Under the pieces are notes generated by a model. It saw nothing but the letters and a program-made list of their open reading frames with translations, ran no database searches and was not told the origin of the DNA. This document shows, one piece after another, positions 10,722 to 19,496 of a stretch of 64,000 bases of DNA. This DNA comes from Lachnospiraceae bacterium (GTDB taxonomy: Bacteria > Bacillota > Clostridia > Lachnospirales > Lachnospiraceae), in contig JAILQX010000008.1 of assembly GCA_024698705.1 (NCBI GenBank), positions 33,774 through 97,773 of the forward strand, read 5' to 3'. Position numbers and translations under genes: made by a program. Each line of letters starts with the position of its first letter. The first letter of the stretch is position 1.

Positions 10722-11417
10722 ATGTTGAATATCAGGGATGCATTATTTCCGCGGAGATGTCCTGTGTGTGACAGAGTCATACGAAACAGGGACATCTGTA
10801 CGGAGTGTGAGGCAAAACAGCACTTTGTGGACGGGGAAACATGCAGGAAATGCGGAAAGAAGATCACCGGAAAGGACGGAATATACTGCTATGACTGCCG
10901 CAGGACACAGAAACGTTTTGACCGTGGATTTGCGGTGTTTGAGTACGAGTATATCCGTACAAGTCTCTATCGGTTCAAATACAACGGAAGGGCCGAATAT
11001 GCCGGGTATTACGCAAGAGTTACCAAGGAGAAACTGGGCAGGACATTAGAGATGATCGGAATAGAAGCATTCATACCCGTACCGATACACAGGAGCAGGC
11101 TTGCAAAGCGCGGTTACAACCAGGCGGGCGAGTATGCGAGACGTCTGTCAGAACTCTGTTCGATCCCTGTACGGGAGGACATAATAGAGCGTCCGGTAAG
11201 GACAAAAGCACAGAAGCAGCTGGGAGCCGGAGAACGTCAAAAAAACCTTAAAAAGGCTTTCAAACTGCACTCGGATGGTGTAGAATTAAATAAGGTATGT
11301 ATAGTCGATGATATATATACTACAGGTAGCACGATCAACGCGATTGCAACTCTTTTAAAAGATGCGGGAGTGAAGGAAGTATACTTCGTTGCAATAGCTA
11401 TTGGCAAAGGAATGTGA
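10722..11417 (+). CDS. comFC: ComF-family phosphoribosyltransferase-like protein
   Basis: ComFC proteins take part in natural transformation in Firmicutes, and homologues occur widely in DNA uptake and recombination. This 231-residue protein has an N-terminal zinc ribbon with four CxxC-type pairs (CPVCDR, CTEC, CRKCGK, CYDC) followed by a phosphoribosyltransferase fold with the PRPP-binding loop VCIVDDIYTTGST. The FIPVPIHRSRLAKRGYNQ segment is a ComF hallmark. It overlaps no neighbour but lies within a tight group with recD2 upstream and a YvyF-like gene downstream, matching the comF-yvyF order of Bacillus. Confidence 0.9.
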   Translation: MLNIRDALFPRRCPVCDRVIRNRDICTECEAKQHFVDGETCRKCGKKITGKDGIYCYDCRRTQKRFDRGFAVFEYEYIRTSLYRFKYNGRAEYAGYYARVTKEKLGRTLEMIGIEAFIPVPIHRSRLAKRGYNQAGEYARRLSELCSIPVREDIIERPVRTKAQKQLGAGERQKNLKKAFKLHSDGVELNKVCIVDDIYTTGSTINAIATLLKDAGVKEVYFVAIAIGKGM

Positions 11418-11425
11418 GGAAGCAT

Positions 11426-11839
11426 ATGAATGTAAGAAATTGCAAAAGATGCAGAAGACTCTTTAACTATATCGCGGGACCACCGATATGTCCGATATGC
11501 CGCGAGGAGATCGAAAAAGAATTCCAGAAGGTCAAGAAGTACATTGAAGAGAACAAGGATCGCAATGTTTCCGAAGTAGCCGAGGCTTGTGAGGTGGATA
11601 TACAGCAGATCAAGCAGTGGATTAGGGAAGAAAGACTGCAGTTTTCCGAGAATTCAATGGTCGGACTTAATTGTGAGCGTTGCGGTACCATGATCCGAAG
11701 CGGAAAATACTGTGACAAATGTAAGGCTGAGATGACTGCGTCGTTCAACAACGCCATAGGCAAAAATCATCCTGCCCAGGCGATCATAAATAACAATAAC
11801 AAATCTTCTTCCGCAAAGATGAGATATCTTGACAATTAG
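11426..11839 (+). CDS. yvyF: YvyF-like flagellar-region protein (TIGR03826-type)
   Basis: This 137-residue protein has two short zinc-ribbon-like Cys clusters: CKRCRR with CPIC at the N-terminus, and CERC with CDKC near residue 100. Between them lies a helical segment whose VSEVAEACEVDIQQIKQWI reads as a helix-turn-helix. This is the arrangement of Bacillus YvyF, found between comF and flgM. Its exact role is not established; a regulator of flagellar genes is an inference. The ATG at 11426 is chosen because GAGGAAG precedes it; an in-frame GTG at 11414 overlaps the comFC stop. No flgM follows here. Confidence 0.8.
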   Translation: MNVRNCKRCRRLFNYIAGPPICPICREEIEKEFQKVKKYIEENKDRNVSEVAEACEVDIQQIKQWIREERLQFSENSMVGLNCERCGTMIRSGKYCDKCKAEMTASFNNAIGKNHPAQAIINNNNKSSSAKMRYLDN

Positions 11840-11848
11840 GGGAGTGAC

Positions 11849-12238
11849 ATGTTAGACGAAAAAAAGATCAGGGTCATGACAAGGCTTGCCGCGTACGAAG
11901 AGGGGACAGGCAAGAAATATATGCCCATAGGACATTATTTCAGGACCGATTATATATGCATACAGCTGCTCAAATCATTTATATACGGGACCATTGCATT
12001 TGCGATGATCATAGGAGTTATGCTGTTCTATAATTTTGAGTTGATCATCGGGGATGTATATAACATGGATCTTGTAGCGTATCTGAGGAGATACGTAAAG
12101 ATCTATGCCGTTTGCATGATCATTTACCTTGTGATCACGTATATCTATTCCGTATACAGATATTCGAAAGCAAAGAAGAGCTTAAAGTCCTATGATTCTG
12201 TGCTTGAGAAGCTCAACAAACAATATTACGAAGGATAA
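11849..12238 (+). CDS. Uncharacterised two-helix membrane protein
   Basis: I do not recognise this 129-residue protein. A polar N-terminus (residues 1-40) contains YEEGTGKKYMPIGHYFRTDY. Two hydrophobic helices follow, about 42-65 and 87-107, joined by a short extracytoplasmic loop. The C-terminal tail is Lys-rich (YSKAKKSLKSY...LEKLNKQYYEG) and probably cytosolic and coiled. It follows the YvyF-like gene by nine bases and precedes another membrane protein by eight, each with its own ribosome site, so the two are likely made together and may form a complex. Confidence 0.75.
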   Translation: MLDEKKIRVMTRLAAYEEGTGKKYMPIGHYFRTDYICIQLLKSFIYGTIAFAMIIGVMLFYNFELIIGDVYNMDLVAYLRRYVKIYAVCMIIYLVITYIYSVYRYSKAKKSLKSYDSVLEKLNKQYYEG

Positions 12239-12246
12239 GGGGAAGT

Positions 12247-13230
12247 ATGTCAGGTCTTGTGGATTTAAAAAACGGAATTAACAAAATATATTCAAAATAT
12301 GCGGTTTATATAAACCCGTTCATGAAGTTTGTTCTGGCATTGATGGTATTTTTTATCATCAACACGAAGATGGGCTTCATGGATAAGCTGAACAACGGAA
12401 TGATAGTATTGATGGTCGCATTGTTCTGCTCGTTCATGCCGTTGGCTTTTATGGCATTGCTGGAGACATTGTTCATTCTGGGACATTTCTATGCACTCAG
12501 TCTTGAAGTGACTATCGTCGCTGCGGTCGTACTGTTTCTGATGTATATACTTTTTGTGAGATTTACACCGAAGGAGTCGGTATTTGTTCTTCTCATGCCG
12601 GTTTTCTTCGCGCTTAAGATACCCTATCTCCTGCCGGTACTTGCGGGACTCATAGGTACTCCGATATCGGTCATATCGATAGCATTCGGCGTGGTCGTCT
12701 CATACCTGATCGACTGGGCACTGGCCAACGAATCGATGTTACAGTCGGTTGCCGATGAGAATATGGTCAACAGGCTCAGGGCGATAGTTGATGCGATGCT
12801 TGGCAATAAAGCCATGATATGCATGATAATAAGTTTTTCCATAGTTGTTGTGGCGGTTTATACGATCCGTAAGCTTGCTATCAAGTACAGCTGGCTGATA
12901 GCCATATTTGTGGGAGTGTTCCTTGATATAGTATTTTTGTATATATTTATGCTCAAATACAATCTGGATTATTCGGTAATCGGAGTCATGATGGGCAATA
13001 TCATCGCGGCGCTTCTTGCAATGGTCGTCGAATTTTTCATACACAATCTGGATTACAGACGTACCGAGAAGCTGCAATTTGAGGATGATGAATACTATTA
13101 TTACGTGAAGGCAGTACCGAAGATGGGCGTATCGCCCGCAACGAAGAGGACACCTTCAAAGACAGGCCAGGACAGCAGAAAGGATTCGCATACATACAAG
13201 ACGGCTAACGGGGTCAGAAGGACAACCTGA
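12247..13230 (+). CDS. Uncharacterised polytopic membrane protein
   Basis: This 327-residue protein has about eight hydrophobic segments between residues 15 and 270. After these comes a soluble tail with an acidic/tyrosine patch (FEDDEYYYYVKAVPKMGVSPATKRT) and a basic, Ser/Thr-rich end. I cannot assign a family: no ABC ATPase signature or known transporter motif is visible, although such proteins may be labelled permeases by default. It lies between the two-helix protein and cdaA, which starts 31 bases later, so a link to envelope control or c-di-AMP is possible but rests on position alone. Confidence 0.75.
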   Translation: MSGLVDLKNGINKIYSKYAVYINPFMKFVLALMVFFIINTKMGFMDKLNNGMIVLMVALFCSFMPLAFMALLETLFILGHFYALSLEVTIVAAVVLFLMYILFVRFTPKESVFVLLMPVFFALKIPYLLPVLAGLIGTPISVISIAFGVVVSYLIDWALANESMLQSVADENMVNRLRAIVDAMLGNKAMICMIISFSIVVVAVYTIRKLAIKYSWLIAIFVGVFLDIVFLYIFMLKYNLDYSVIGVMMGNIIAALLAMVVEFFIHNLDYRRTEKLQFEDDEYYYYVKAVPKMGVSPATKRTPSKTGQDSRKDSHTYKTANGVRRTT

Positions 13231-13261
13231 CAGCCTGTAACATGAAACGGATTTAAGAGCA

Positions 13262-14140
13262 ATGGAACAGATATCATTTTTTATAGAACAGCATATTTCA
13301 AATCTGCACTTTCCCACGATCAAAGCAACGGATATAATTGAGATCCTGATCATATCGTTTCTTGTGTATCACATTATGGTTTGGGTCAGAAATACCAGAG
13401 CATGGTCATTGCTTAAGGGCGTGGTCGTGATCCTGGTGTTTGTTTTGCTTGCGGAGGTATTCCACATGACTACCATCATGTGGATCATTCAGAATGTTCT
13501 GTATCTGGGTACGGTCGCGATAATCGTCGTATTGCAGCCGGAACTCAGGAAAGCGCTGGAGGAACTGGGTAAGAAAAATTTTCTTTTTGGTATATTCAGG
13601 GATAATGACGAAGAAGAAGGTCTGTTCTCCGACCAGACGATCAGAGAGATCACCAGAGCCGCATTTGAGATGGGCAAGGTACGTACAGGTGCGCTCATGG
13701 TCATCAAGCAGGAAGACAATCTGGCCGAATTTGAGAGAACCGGTATCGCGGTCGACGGTATCGTTACATGCGAGCTGCTGATCAACATATTTGAACACAA
13801 CACACCGTTACATGACGGTGCTGTTATCATAAGCGGAAACCGTATAACTTCCGCAACCTGTTATCTTCCGCTTTCCGACAGCACGATGTTGAGTAAGGAA
13901 CTGGGGACCAGACACAGGGCTGGTGTCGGAATGTCCGAAGAGACCGACTCCCTCGTAGTCGTAGTTTCCGAAGAGACGGGAAAGGTTTCGATCGCATACA
14001 AGGGCACATTGGAAAGAAATGTTACCGCTGAGGAGCTCGAGATCAAGCTGACATCCATCCAGAAGAAGCCTGTGGAAGAAAAACGCAAAAAACCATGGAA
14101 AGGAAGGGACGCTAGAAATGGCAAAAAAGCTGACGCATAA
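13262..14140 (+). CDS. cdaA: Membrane diadenylate cyclase CdaA
   Basis: CdaA makes the second messenger c-di-AMP from two ATP and so controls potassium, osmolyte and cell-wall balance. The 292-residue protein has three N-terminal membrane helices (about 27-40, 49-66 and 70-91), then a DAC domain with both catalytic motifs intact: DGA at 185-187 and RHR at 217-219. The C-terminal tail is basic. The gene overlaps cdaR by 23 bases, and glmM follows. This cdaA-cdaR-glmM order is conserved in Firmicutes, where CdaR and GlmM modulate the cyclase. Confidence 0.96.
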   Translation: MEQISFFIEQHISNLHFPTIKATDIIEILIISFLVYHIMVWVRNTRAWSLLKGVVVILVFVLLAEVFHMTTIMWIIQNVLYLGTVAIIVVLQPELRKALEELGKKNFLFGIFRDNDEEEGLFSDQTIREITRAAFEMGKVRTGALMVIKQEDNLAEFERTGIAVDGIVTCELLINIFEHNTPLHDGAVIISGNRITSATCYLPLSDSTMLSKELGTRHRAGVGMSEETDSLVVVVSEETGKVSIAYKGTLERNVTAEELEIKLTSIQKKPVEEKRKKPWKGRDARNGKKADA

Positions 14141-15125
14141 TCTGGGACTCAAAATTCTTGCGGTTCTGGCATCTGTCATCCTGTGGTTTATCGCGATCAA
14201 TATCAACGATCCGATGAGTACAAATGTCTACAACGTCACGGTACAGATGGAGAATCTTGATAAGCTTGTCAATAACAACAAGTATGTGGAAGTACTGGAC
14301 AATACGGACACAGTAAGGGTTACGGTTAAAGCTACACGTTCGGAACTCAAGGAGATAACTGATAAGAATATTACGGCAGTGGCCGATGTCGATAAGATGA
14401 CGGAAGGTAATTACATACCTATCGAACTGTCATGCAACAAGGCTAATGTCAGCAGCAACGATCTGACCGGGGACAAGGAATACGTCAAGGTCAATGTGGA
14501 GAACATAAAGCGCAGACAGCTTCCGATCACCGTTGCAACACAGGGTGAGCCCGGCGAGGGTTATATGCTCGGCGGCACTTCGACCGCACAGAACGCAGTC
14601 ATGCTTTCCGGACCGGAATCCCTTATAAGCAAGGTAAGCGCGGTATCGGTCGATATCGATATCGAAGGCGCGGAGAGCGATGTAAATATATCACTGCCCA
14701 TTCATCTGTATGATGTGGACGGCCGGGAGATAACCGACAGCAGGATCAACAAGAGCATAAATGATGTATCCACGACAGCAAGCATCTGGCTGATCAAGGG
14801 TGTTCCGGTTGAATACAAATATATCGGAGAGCCTGCGGAAGGTTACATGGTACAGGGCAATATCTCGGCAGATATCAATTACATAACGATCGCCGGAAAA
14901 GCAAGCGTACTTAAAAACATTCAGAAGATCGATGTCAGTGAAGCCATTGATGTGACCGGAGCTTCAAGAGACATTGAATCATATATCGATCTCAAAAAAC
15001 AGCTTCCCGACGGGGTAAGCTTTGCTGAAGTTGATGCAGCAACAAAAACAGAGGTTTCACTGAGGATCATCAAGACTCCTACGGAGGAAGATGAGGACGG
15101 AGAAACTCAAAATGAGGAGGAATGA
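14118..15125 (+). CDS. cdaR: YbbR-domain regulator CdaR
   Basis: This 335-residue protein has one N-terminal membrane anchor (LGLKILAVLASVILWFIAI, about residues 8-27) followed by a mostly beta extracytoplasmic region of tandem YbbR repeats. These can be followed by the recurring VxGP/AxV pattern (VMLSGPESLISKVSAVSVDI, then ITIAGKASVLKNIQKIDV) and the GEPGEGYMLGG/GEPAEGYMVQG pair. The C-terminus is acidic. CdaR proteins bind CdaA and tune c-di-AMP output. The start lies inside cdaA, and the stop is three bases before glmM, so translation of all three is likely coupled. Confidence 0.92.
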   Translation: MAKKLTHNLGLKILAVLASVILWFIAININDPMSTNVYNVTVQMENLDKLVNNNKYVEVLDNTDTVRVTVKATRSELKEITDKNITAVADVDKMTEGNYIPIELSCNKANVSSNDLTGDKEYVKVNVENIKRRQLPITVATQGEPGEGYMLGGTSTAQNAVMLSGPESLISKVSAVSVDIDIEGAESDVNISLPIHLYDVDGREITDSRINKSINDVSTTASIWLIKGVPVEYKYIGEPAEGYMVQGNISADINYITIAGKASVLKNIQKIDVSEAIDVTGASRDIESYIDLKKQLPDGVSFAEVDAATKTEVSLRIIKTPTEEDEDGETQNEEE

Positions 15126-15128
15126 TCA

Positions 15129-16478
15129 ATGGCCAGACTATTTGGTACCGACGGAGTAAGAGGAGTTGCAAATGACGAGCTTACACCGCAATTGGCAATG
15201 CAGCTTGGACAGGCGGGAGCGCATGTTCTCACAAAGGAAAACGAACACAAGCCCACTATCATGGTAGGATGTGACACACGTATATCGGGAGATATGCTCG
15301 CAAACGCGCTGATGGCAGGTGTCTGCAGCGTTGGAGCCAATGCGGTATATGTTGGCGTAATGCCTACACCGGCAGTTGCTTATCTGACCAAGAAATATAA
15401 AGTTGATGCGGGTGTAGTCATCAGCGCATCGCACAATCCCGTGGAATTCAACGGCATAAAGTTTTTTGACGGCAACGGATATAAGCTTCCCGATGAGATG
15501 GAAGACGAGATCGAGGCACTCATCAAAAACGGCATGAAGGATGTCGCATTTCCTACGGGGCCGAGTGTCGGAAAGATCAAATACAGGACCGATGCGAGAG
15601 AAGAATACATCAATCATTCGATCAAGGCGGTTCCCGTTGATCTGACAGGAAAGAAGATAGTCGTTGACTGCGCGGAAGGCGCATCATATTATACATCCGT
15701 TGAAGCATTGAAGGAGCTGGGTGCAACAATCATCGCGATCCATAACAATCCCGACGGGACCAATATCAATGCAAACTGCGGTTCAACCCACATGGAAGAG
15801 CTGATGGCAAGAGTCGTATTTGAAAAGGCAGACATAGGTCTTGCATTTGACGGTGATGCGGACAGACTGCTGGCAGTCGATGAGAACGGAACATTGGTTG
15901 ACGGTGACCAGATAATGTCGATCGTCGGCAATCATATGAAGAAACAGGGTAAGCTTCACGGCGATACCATAGTTGTAACGGTAATGTCAAACCTTGGATT
16001 CACGATCATGGCCAAGGAAAACAATATAAAGGTTGAGACCACAAAGGTAGGCGACAGATACGTTCTCGAGCGTATGAAGGAGATAGGCGCAAGTCTCGGA
16101 GGAGAGCAGTCAGGACACGTTATCTTCCTTGATGAGAATACGACAGGAGACGGACTGTTGAGCGCGCTTCATCTTCTCGAGGTTCTCGTTGATACCGGCA
16201 AGCCCCTCAGTGAGCTCGCAAAGATCATGACGGTTATGCCTCAGGCACTTGAAAATGCAATGGTTCCCAACCACAAGAAGGATAATTACATGGATTATCC
16301 CGAGATCGCAAGCGCGATAGCCGAGATAGAGAAGAAATTTGCAGGTGAAGGAAGAGTCCTCATAAGACCTTCCGGAACAGAGCCTAAAGTAAGGGTCATG
16401 ATAGAAGGCAAGGACAAGGCTCAGATCGATGCCGAGGCTAAAAAGCTTGCCGAACTGATTCAGAATACTATGCTATAA
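15129..16478 (+). CDS. glmM: Phosphoglucosamine mutase GlmM
   Basis: GlmM converts glucosamine-6-phosphate to glucosamine-1-phosphate on the way to UDP-GlcNAc for peptidoglycan. The 449-residue protein has the usual length. Visible motifs are the N-terminal LFGTDGVRG, the phosphoserine loop ISASHNP (serine at 101), the metal loop DGDADR near residue 242, the sugar-specificity segment GGEQSGH and the phosphate-binding RPSGTEPKVRV near the end. GAGGAA precedes the ATG. It ends the cdaA operon and in other Firmicutes its product binds and inhibits CdaA. Confidence 0.97.
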   Translation: MARLFGTDGVRGVANDELTPQLAMQLGQAGAHVLTKENEHKPTIMVGCDTRISGDMLANALMAGVCSVGANAVYVGVMPTPAVAYLTKKYKVDAGVVISASHNPVEFNGIKFFDGNGYKLPDEMEDEIEALIKNGMKDVAFPTGPSVGKIKYRTDAREEYINHSIKAVPVDLTGKKIVVDCAEGASYYTSVEALKELGATIIAIHNNPDGTNINANCGSTHMEELMARVVFEKADIGLAFDGDADRLLAVDENGTLVDGDQIMSIVGNHMKKQGKLHGDTIVVTVMSNLGFTIMAKENNIKVETTKVGDRYVLERMKEIGASLGGEQSGHVIFLDENTTGDGLLSALHLLEVLVDTGKPLSELAKIMTVMPQALENAMVPNHKKDNYMDYPEIASAIAEIEKKFAGEGRVLIRPSGTEPKVRVMIEGKDKAQIDAEAKKLAELIQNTML

Positions 16479-16481
16479 AAC

Positions 16482-16510
16482 TTGTTTATATAATAAAAAA
16501 ATGGTATTAT
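16482..16510 (+). promoter_or_regulatory. Promoter of the HPr gene
   Basis: TTGTTT (16482-16487), a 17-base spacer and TATTAT (16505-16510), the latter preceded by the extended TGG. HPr therefore has its own start of transcription after glmM. Confidence 0.65.
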
Positions 16511-16551
16511 AGTAGTAGGGTAAAGTACTAAATGTTTTGGAGGTAAACTGT

Positions 16552-16815
16552 ATGGTATCCCAGAAGGTAGTTATAAAGAACCCGACAGGGTTACACCTAA
16601 GACCGGCCGGCATCCTATGTAAGGAGGCTATGCAATACAAATCATTGATAACATTTACTTTTCGTGACAGTACAGCGAATGCCAAGAGTGTTTTGAGTGT
16701 CTTAGGAGCATGTGTTAAATGCGGAGACGAGATCGAGATAACCTGTGACGGTGAAGATGAAGCCGATGCTTTGAAGGCTTTGATCACAGCAATCGATAAC
16801 GGTCTCGGAGAATAG
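16552..16815 (+). CDS. ptsH: Phosphocarrier protein HPr
   Basis: HPr carries phosphate from enzyme I to sugar-specific PTS enzymes II and, when serine-phosphorylated, serves as CcpA co-repressor in Firmicutes. The 87-residue protein has the active-site segment NPTGLHLRPAG with histidine exactly at position 15, and the regulatory serine at position 46 in AKSVLSVLG. Having both sites suggests a normal Gram-positive HPr rather than a Crh-like form, which lacks His15. The ATG at 16552 is chosen because GGAGG lies eight bases upstream. No ptsI or hprK is in the window. Confidence 0.93.
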   Translation: MVSQKVVIKNPTGLHLRPAGILCKEAMQYKSLITFTFRDSTANAKSVLSVLGACVKCGDEIEITCDGEDEADALKALITAIDNGLGE

Positions 16816-16864
16816 ATTCTGAATCAAAACAGAACGTAGAGAAAGCTTATAACAGTTATCTGGG

Positions 16865-16891
16865 GCGCGCCGTAATTAACGGCGCGCTTTT
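16865..16891 (+). terminator. Terminator after the HPr gene
   Basis: A very stable 9-bp stem (16865-16873 with 16879-16887, GCGCGCCGT/ACGGCGCGC) with a 5-base loop is followed by TTTT. Confidence 0.8.
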
Positions 16892-16921
16892 AGTGACGAT
16901 GAGCTGAGAAGGAGAAAAGAG

Positions 16922-18598
16922 ATGATTAATTTTAAGCGTTACATGAGAAATCCGGTTATGGATTATCCGGAGAGGGAGTGGCCGAACAAACAGATAGAAA
17001 AAGCTCCCGTTTGGTGCAGTGTGGACCTGCGTGACGGTAATCAGGCGCTGATCGATCCGATGCAGGTTGATGAGAAGATAGAGTTCTTTCAGTATCTGTT
17101 GAAGCTTGGCTTCAAGGAGATCGAGATCGGTTTCCCTTCAGCCAGCCAGATCGAGTATGATTTCTTAAGACAGCTTGTTGATCGCAAACTGATCCCCGAT
17201 GACTGCAAGGTACAGGTACTTACTCAATGCAGGGAAGAACTCGTGGCAAGGACATTCGAATCCATTAAGGGCATAAAGAACGTCATAATGCATATCTACA
17301 ATTCAACATCCACGCTCCAGAGAGATGTTGTATTTAACAAGAGCAAGGAAGAGATCATTGACATTGCAATAGCGGGAACAAGAATGGTAAAGGAGCACAT
17401 GAAGGGTTTTGATGGCAACATCATTCTTGAGTATTCTCCCGAAAGTTTCACCGGAACCGAGGTTGATTACGCACTTGATGTGTGCAATGCGGTCATCAGG
17501 GAGTGGGGCCCCACAAAGGAGAACCCCATGATCATAAATCTTCCTTCAACGGTCGAGATGACGACACCCAACGTATATGCGGACAGAATAGAGTGGATGG
17601 GCAAGCATCTTGAGAACAGGGAAGCCGTTATACTCAGTATCCATCCTCACAATGACAGGGGTACGGCTGTTGCAAGTGCGGAGCTGGCGCTTCTTGCAGG
17701 TGCGGACAGAGTAGAGGGCACATTGTTCGGTAACGGGGAAAGAACCGGAAATGTAGATATCCTTAACATAGCCTATAACATGTTCTCACAGGGCATCGAT
17801 CCCGAACTCAATATTGAAAATATAAACGAGAGCATTGAGATATACGAGAGATGCTGCAAGATACCGATCCATCCGAGACATCCTTATGCTGGAAAACTCG
17901 TATTTACCGCATTTTCGGGATCTCATCAGGACGCTATCAACAAGGGCGTGCATGCCATGAAGGAACGTGGCAGTAAGATATGGCAGGTTCCGTATCTTAC
18001 GATCGATCCTTCGGACATCGGAAGAGAATACGAGCCTATCGTACGTATCAACAGCCAGTCCGGCAAGGGCGGGGTCGCATTTATCATGGATACGTATTTC
18101 GGCTTCAAGCTTCCCAAGGCTATGCATAAGGAATTTGCCAATGTTATCCAGATCATGAGTGAGAAGCAGGGTGAGATCAGTCCCGACCAGATCATGGAAG
18201 CATTCAGCAAAGAATACCTCGAAAGAAAGGAACCGTTACATTTCAGAAAGCTCAGAGTCGACGATCTGTCGGATGAGGTTGAAAGCAACTTTGATACAAA
18301 GATCAATCTTATTTATACACTGAACGGCAAAGAGGATTCTCTTGAGGCAGTCGGCAACGGACCCATCGATGCGGTTAAGCGCGGACTCATCGAAAAACTC
18401 GGTCTTGACATCAAGATACTTGATTATTCGGAGCACGCTCTTCAGTCCGGTTCAAATTCGCAGGCAGCAGCTTATATCCATCTGCTCGATGCCGAAACCG
18501 GCAGCGTGACCTACGGCGTAGGCGTAAGTTCCAACATCACGAGAGCCAGCGTAAGAGCCATATTCTCCGCTATCAACAGACTCGGTCTGATCAAATAA
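16922..18598 (+). CDS. leuA: 2-Isopropylmalate synthase
   Basis: LeuA condenses 2-oxoisovalerate with acetyl-CoA, the first committed step of leucine synthesis. The 558-residue protein is of the longer LeuA class. It has the HMGL-like TIM barrel with DLRDGNQALIDPM near residue 38, IGFPSASQIEYDF, SIHPHNDRGTAV (metal-binding HPHND) and GADRVEGTLFGNGERTGN, then a C-terminal allosteric domain from about 430 with the typical GPIDAVKRGL segment where leucine should bind. GAGAAGGAG precedes the ATG. No T-box leader fits in the 100-base gap behind the HPr terminator, and no other leu genes follow. Confidence 0.95.
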   Translation: MINFKRYMRNPVMDYPEREWPNKQIEKAPVWCSVDLRDGNQALIDPMQVDEKIEFFQYLLKLGFKEIEIGFPSASQIEYDFLRQLVDRKLIPDDCKVQVLTQCREELVARTFESIKGIKNVIMHIYNSTSTLQRDVVFNKSKEEIIDIAIAGTRMVKEHMKGFDGNIILEYSPESFTGTEVDYALDVCNAVIREWGPTKENPMIINLPSTVEMTTPNVYADRIEWMGKHLENREAVILSIHPHNDRGTAVASAELALLAGADRVEGTLFGNGERTGNVDILNIAYNMFSQGIDPELNIENINESIEIYERCCKIPIHPRHPYAGKLVFTAFSGSHQDAINKGVHAMKERGSKIWQVPYLTIDPSDIGREYEPIVRINSQSGKGGVAFIMDTYFGFKLPKAMHKEFANVIQIMSEKQGEISPDQIMEAFSKEYLERKEPLHFRKLRVDDLSDEVESNFDTKINLIYTLNGKEDSLEAVGNGPIDAVKRGLIEKLGLDIKILDYSEHALQSGSNSQAAAYIHLLDAETGSVTYGVGVSSNITRASVRAIFSAINRLGLIK

Positions 18599-18638
18599 AA
18601 GAAACCTTTGTAATTAGATCGCCAAAAGGAATTTGAGT

Positions 18639-19496
18639 ATGAAAAAACTTATCGTAACAGGCTGCAACGGGCAGCTGGGCAGAGAGATAAACAGGTTTTA
18701 CGGGGATAATGCGGACATTGTTCTTGTAAATACCGATGTGGAAGAACTTGATATAACAAATATCAATGCGGTGACGGAACTGGTAAATAAGGAAAAGCCT
18801 TATGCCATAATCAACTGTGCGGCTTATACCGCCGTGGATGCGTGTGAGACAAACAGGGATACGGCATTTAAGGTAAATGTCATTGGCCCCAGAAACCTTG
18901 CGATCGCGGCTCAGTCGGCAGGTGCAAAGATCGTTCATATTTCCACGGATTATGTATTTGACGGAAGGAAGGAAACACCGTATTTTGAATCGGACAATAT
19001 CTGTCCGCAGAGTGTGTACGGCGAGACAAAGGCCGAAGCCGAGAAGATGGTCACCATGTTTTCGGACAGGTTCTTCATATTCAGAACGGCATGGCTGTAC
19101 GGTGACGGCAAGAATTTTGTAAAGACCATGCTCAGGCTTTCGGAGGATCATGACAAGGTAAGGGTTGTCGGAGACCAGTTCGGAACACCCACAAGTACAG
19201 CAGAGCTCGTTAAAGCGATCGACAGCATACTTTTTACGGATAATTACGGCATATATCATGCGACCTGTGAAGGAAGCTGTAACTGGGCGGAATTTGCCGC
19301 GGAGATCTTCAGACTTGCGGGAAAGTCAACCGTGGTTGAACCGATCACAACGGCTGAGTACGGTGCGGCGGCAAACAGACCGGCACATTCGATACTTGAG
19401 AATCGTATGTTAAAGGCTGTCGGAGGATATACATTTGCCGACTGGCATGATGCGATAAAGGTTTATATCGACGAGCTGTCTTCAGATAAGCAGTAA
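18639..19496 (+). CDS. rfbD: dTDP-4-dehydrorhamnose reductase, RmlD family
   Basis: RmlD makes dTDP-L-rhamnose by reducing dTDP-4-keto-L-rhamnose with NAD(P)H. This 285-residue short-chain dehydrogenase-type protein has the N-terminal nucleotide loop TGCNGQLGRE (about residues 7-16), the INCAAYTAVDACE segment, the STDYVFDG stretch and the catalytic YGETKAEAE (Tyr-x-x-x-Lys). C-terminal substrate-binding residues follow in FGTPTSTAEL. The ATG at 18639 sits eight bases after AAAGGA; an earlier TTG is too close to it. No rmlA, B or C is adjacent. Its 3' end overlaps the convergent membrane-protein gene by 34 bases. Confidence 0.9.
   Translation: MKKLIVTGCNGQLGREINRFYGDNADIVLVNTDVEELDITNINAVTELVNKEKPYAIINCAAYTAVDACETNRDTAFKVNVIGPRNLAIAAQSAGAKIVHISTDYVFDGRKETPYFESDNICPQSVYGETKAEAEKMVTMFSDRFFIFRTAWLYGDGKNFVKTMLRLSEDHDKVRVVGDQFGTPTSTAELVKAIDSILFTDNYGIYHATCEGSCNWAEFAAEIFRLAGKSTVVEPITTAEYGAAANRPAHSILENRMLKAVGGYTFADWHDAIKVYIDELSSDKQ

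Noticed and set aside
16816..16921. A T-box or leucine-responsive leader before leuA.
   Set aside because: Only the HPr terminator and about 30 bases remain; there is no room or motif for a T-box.
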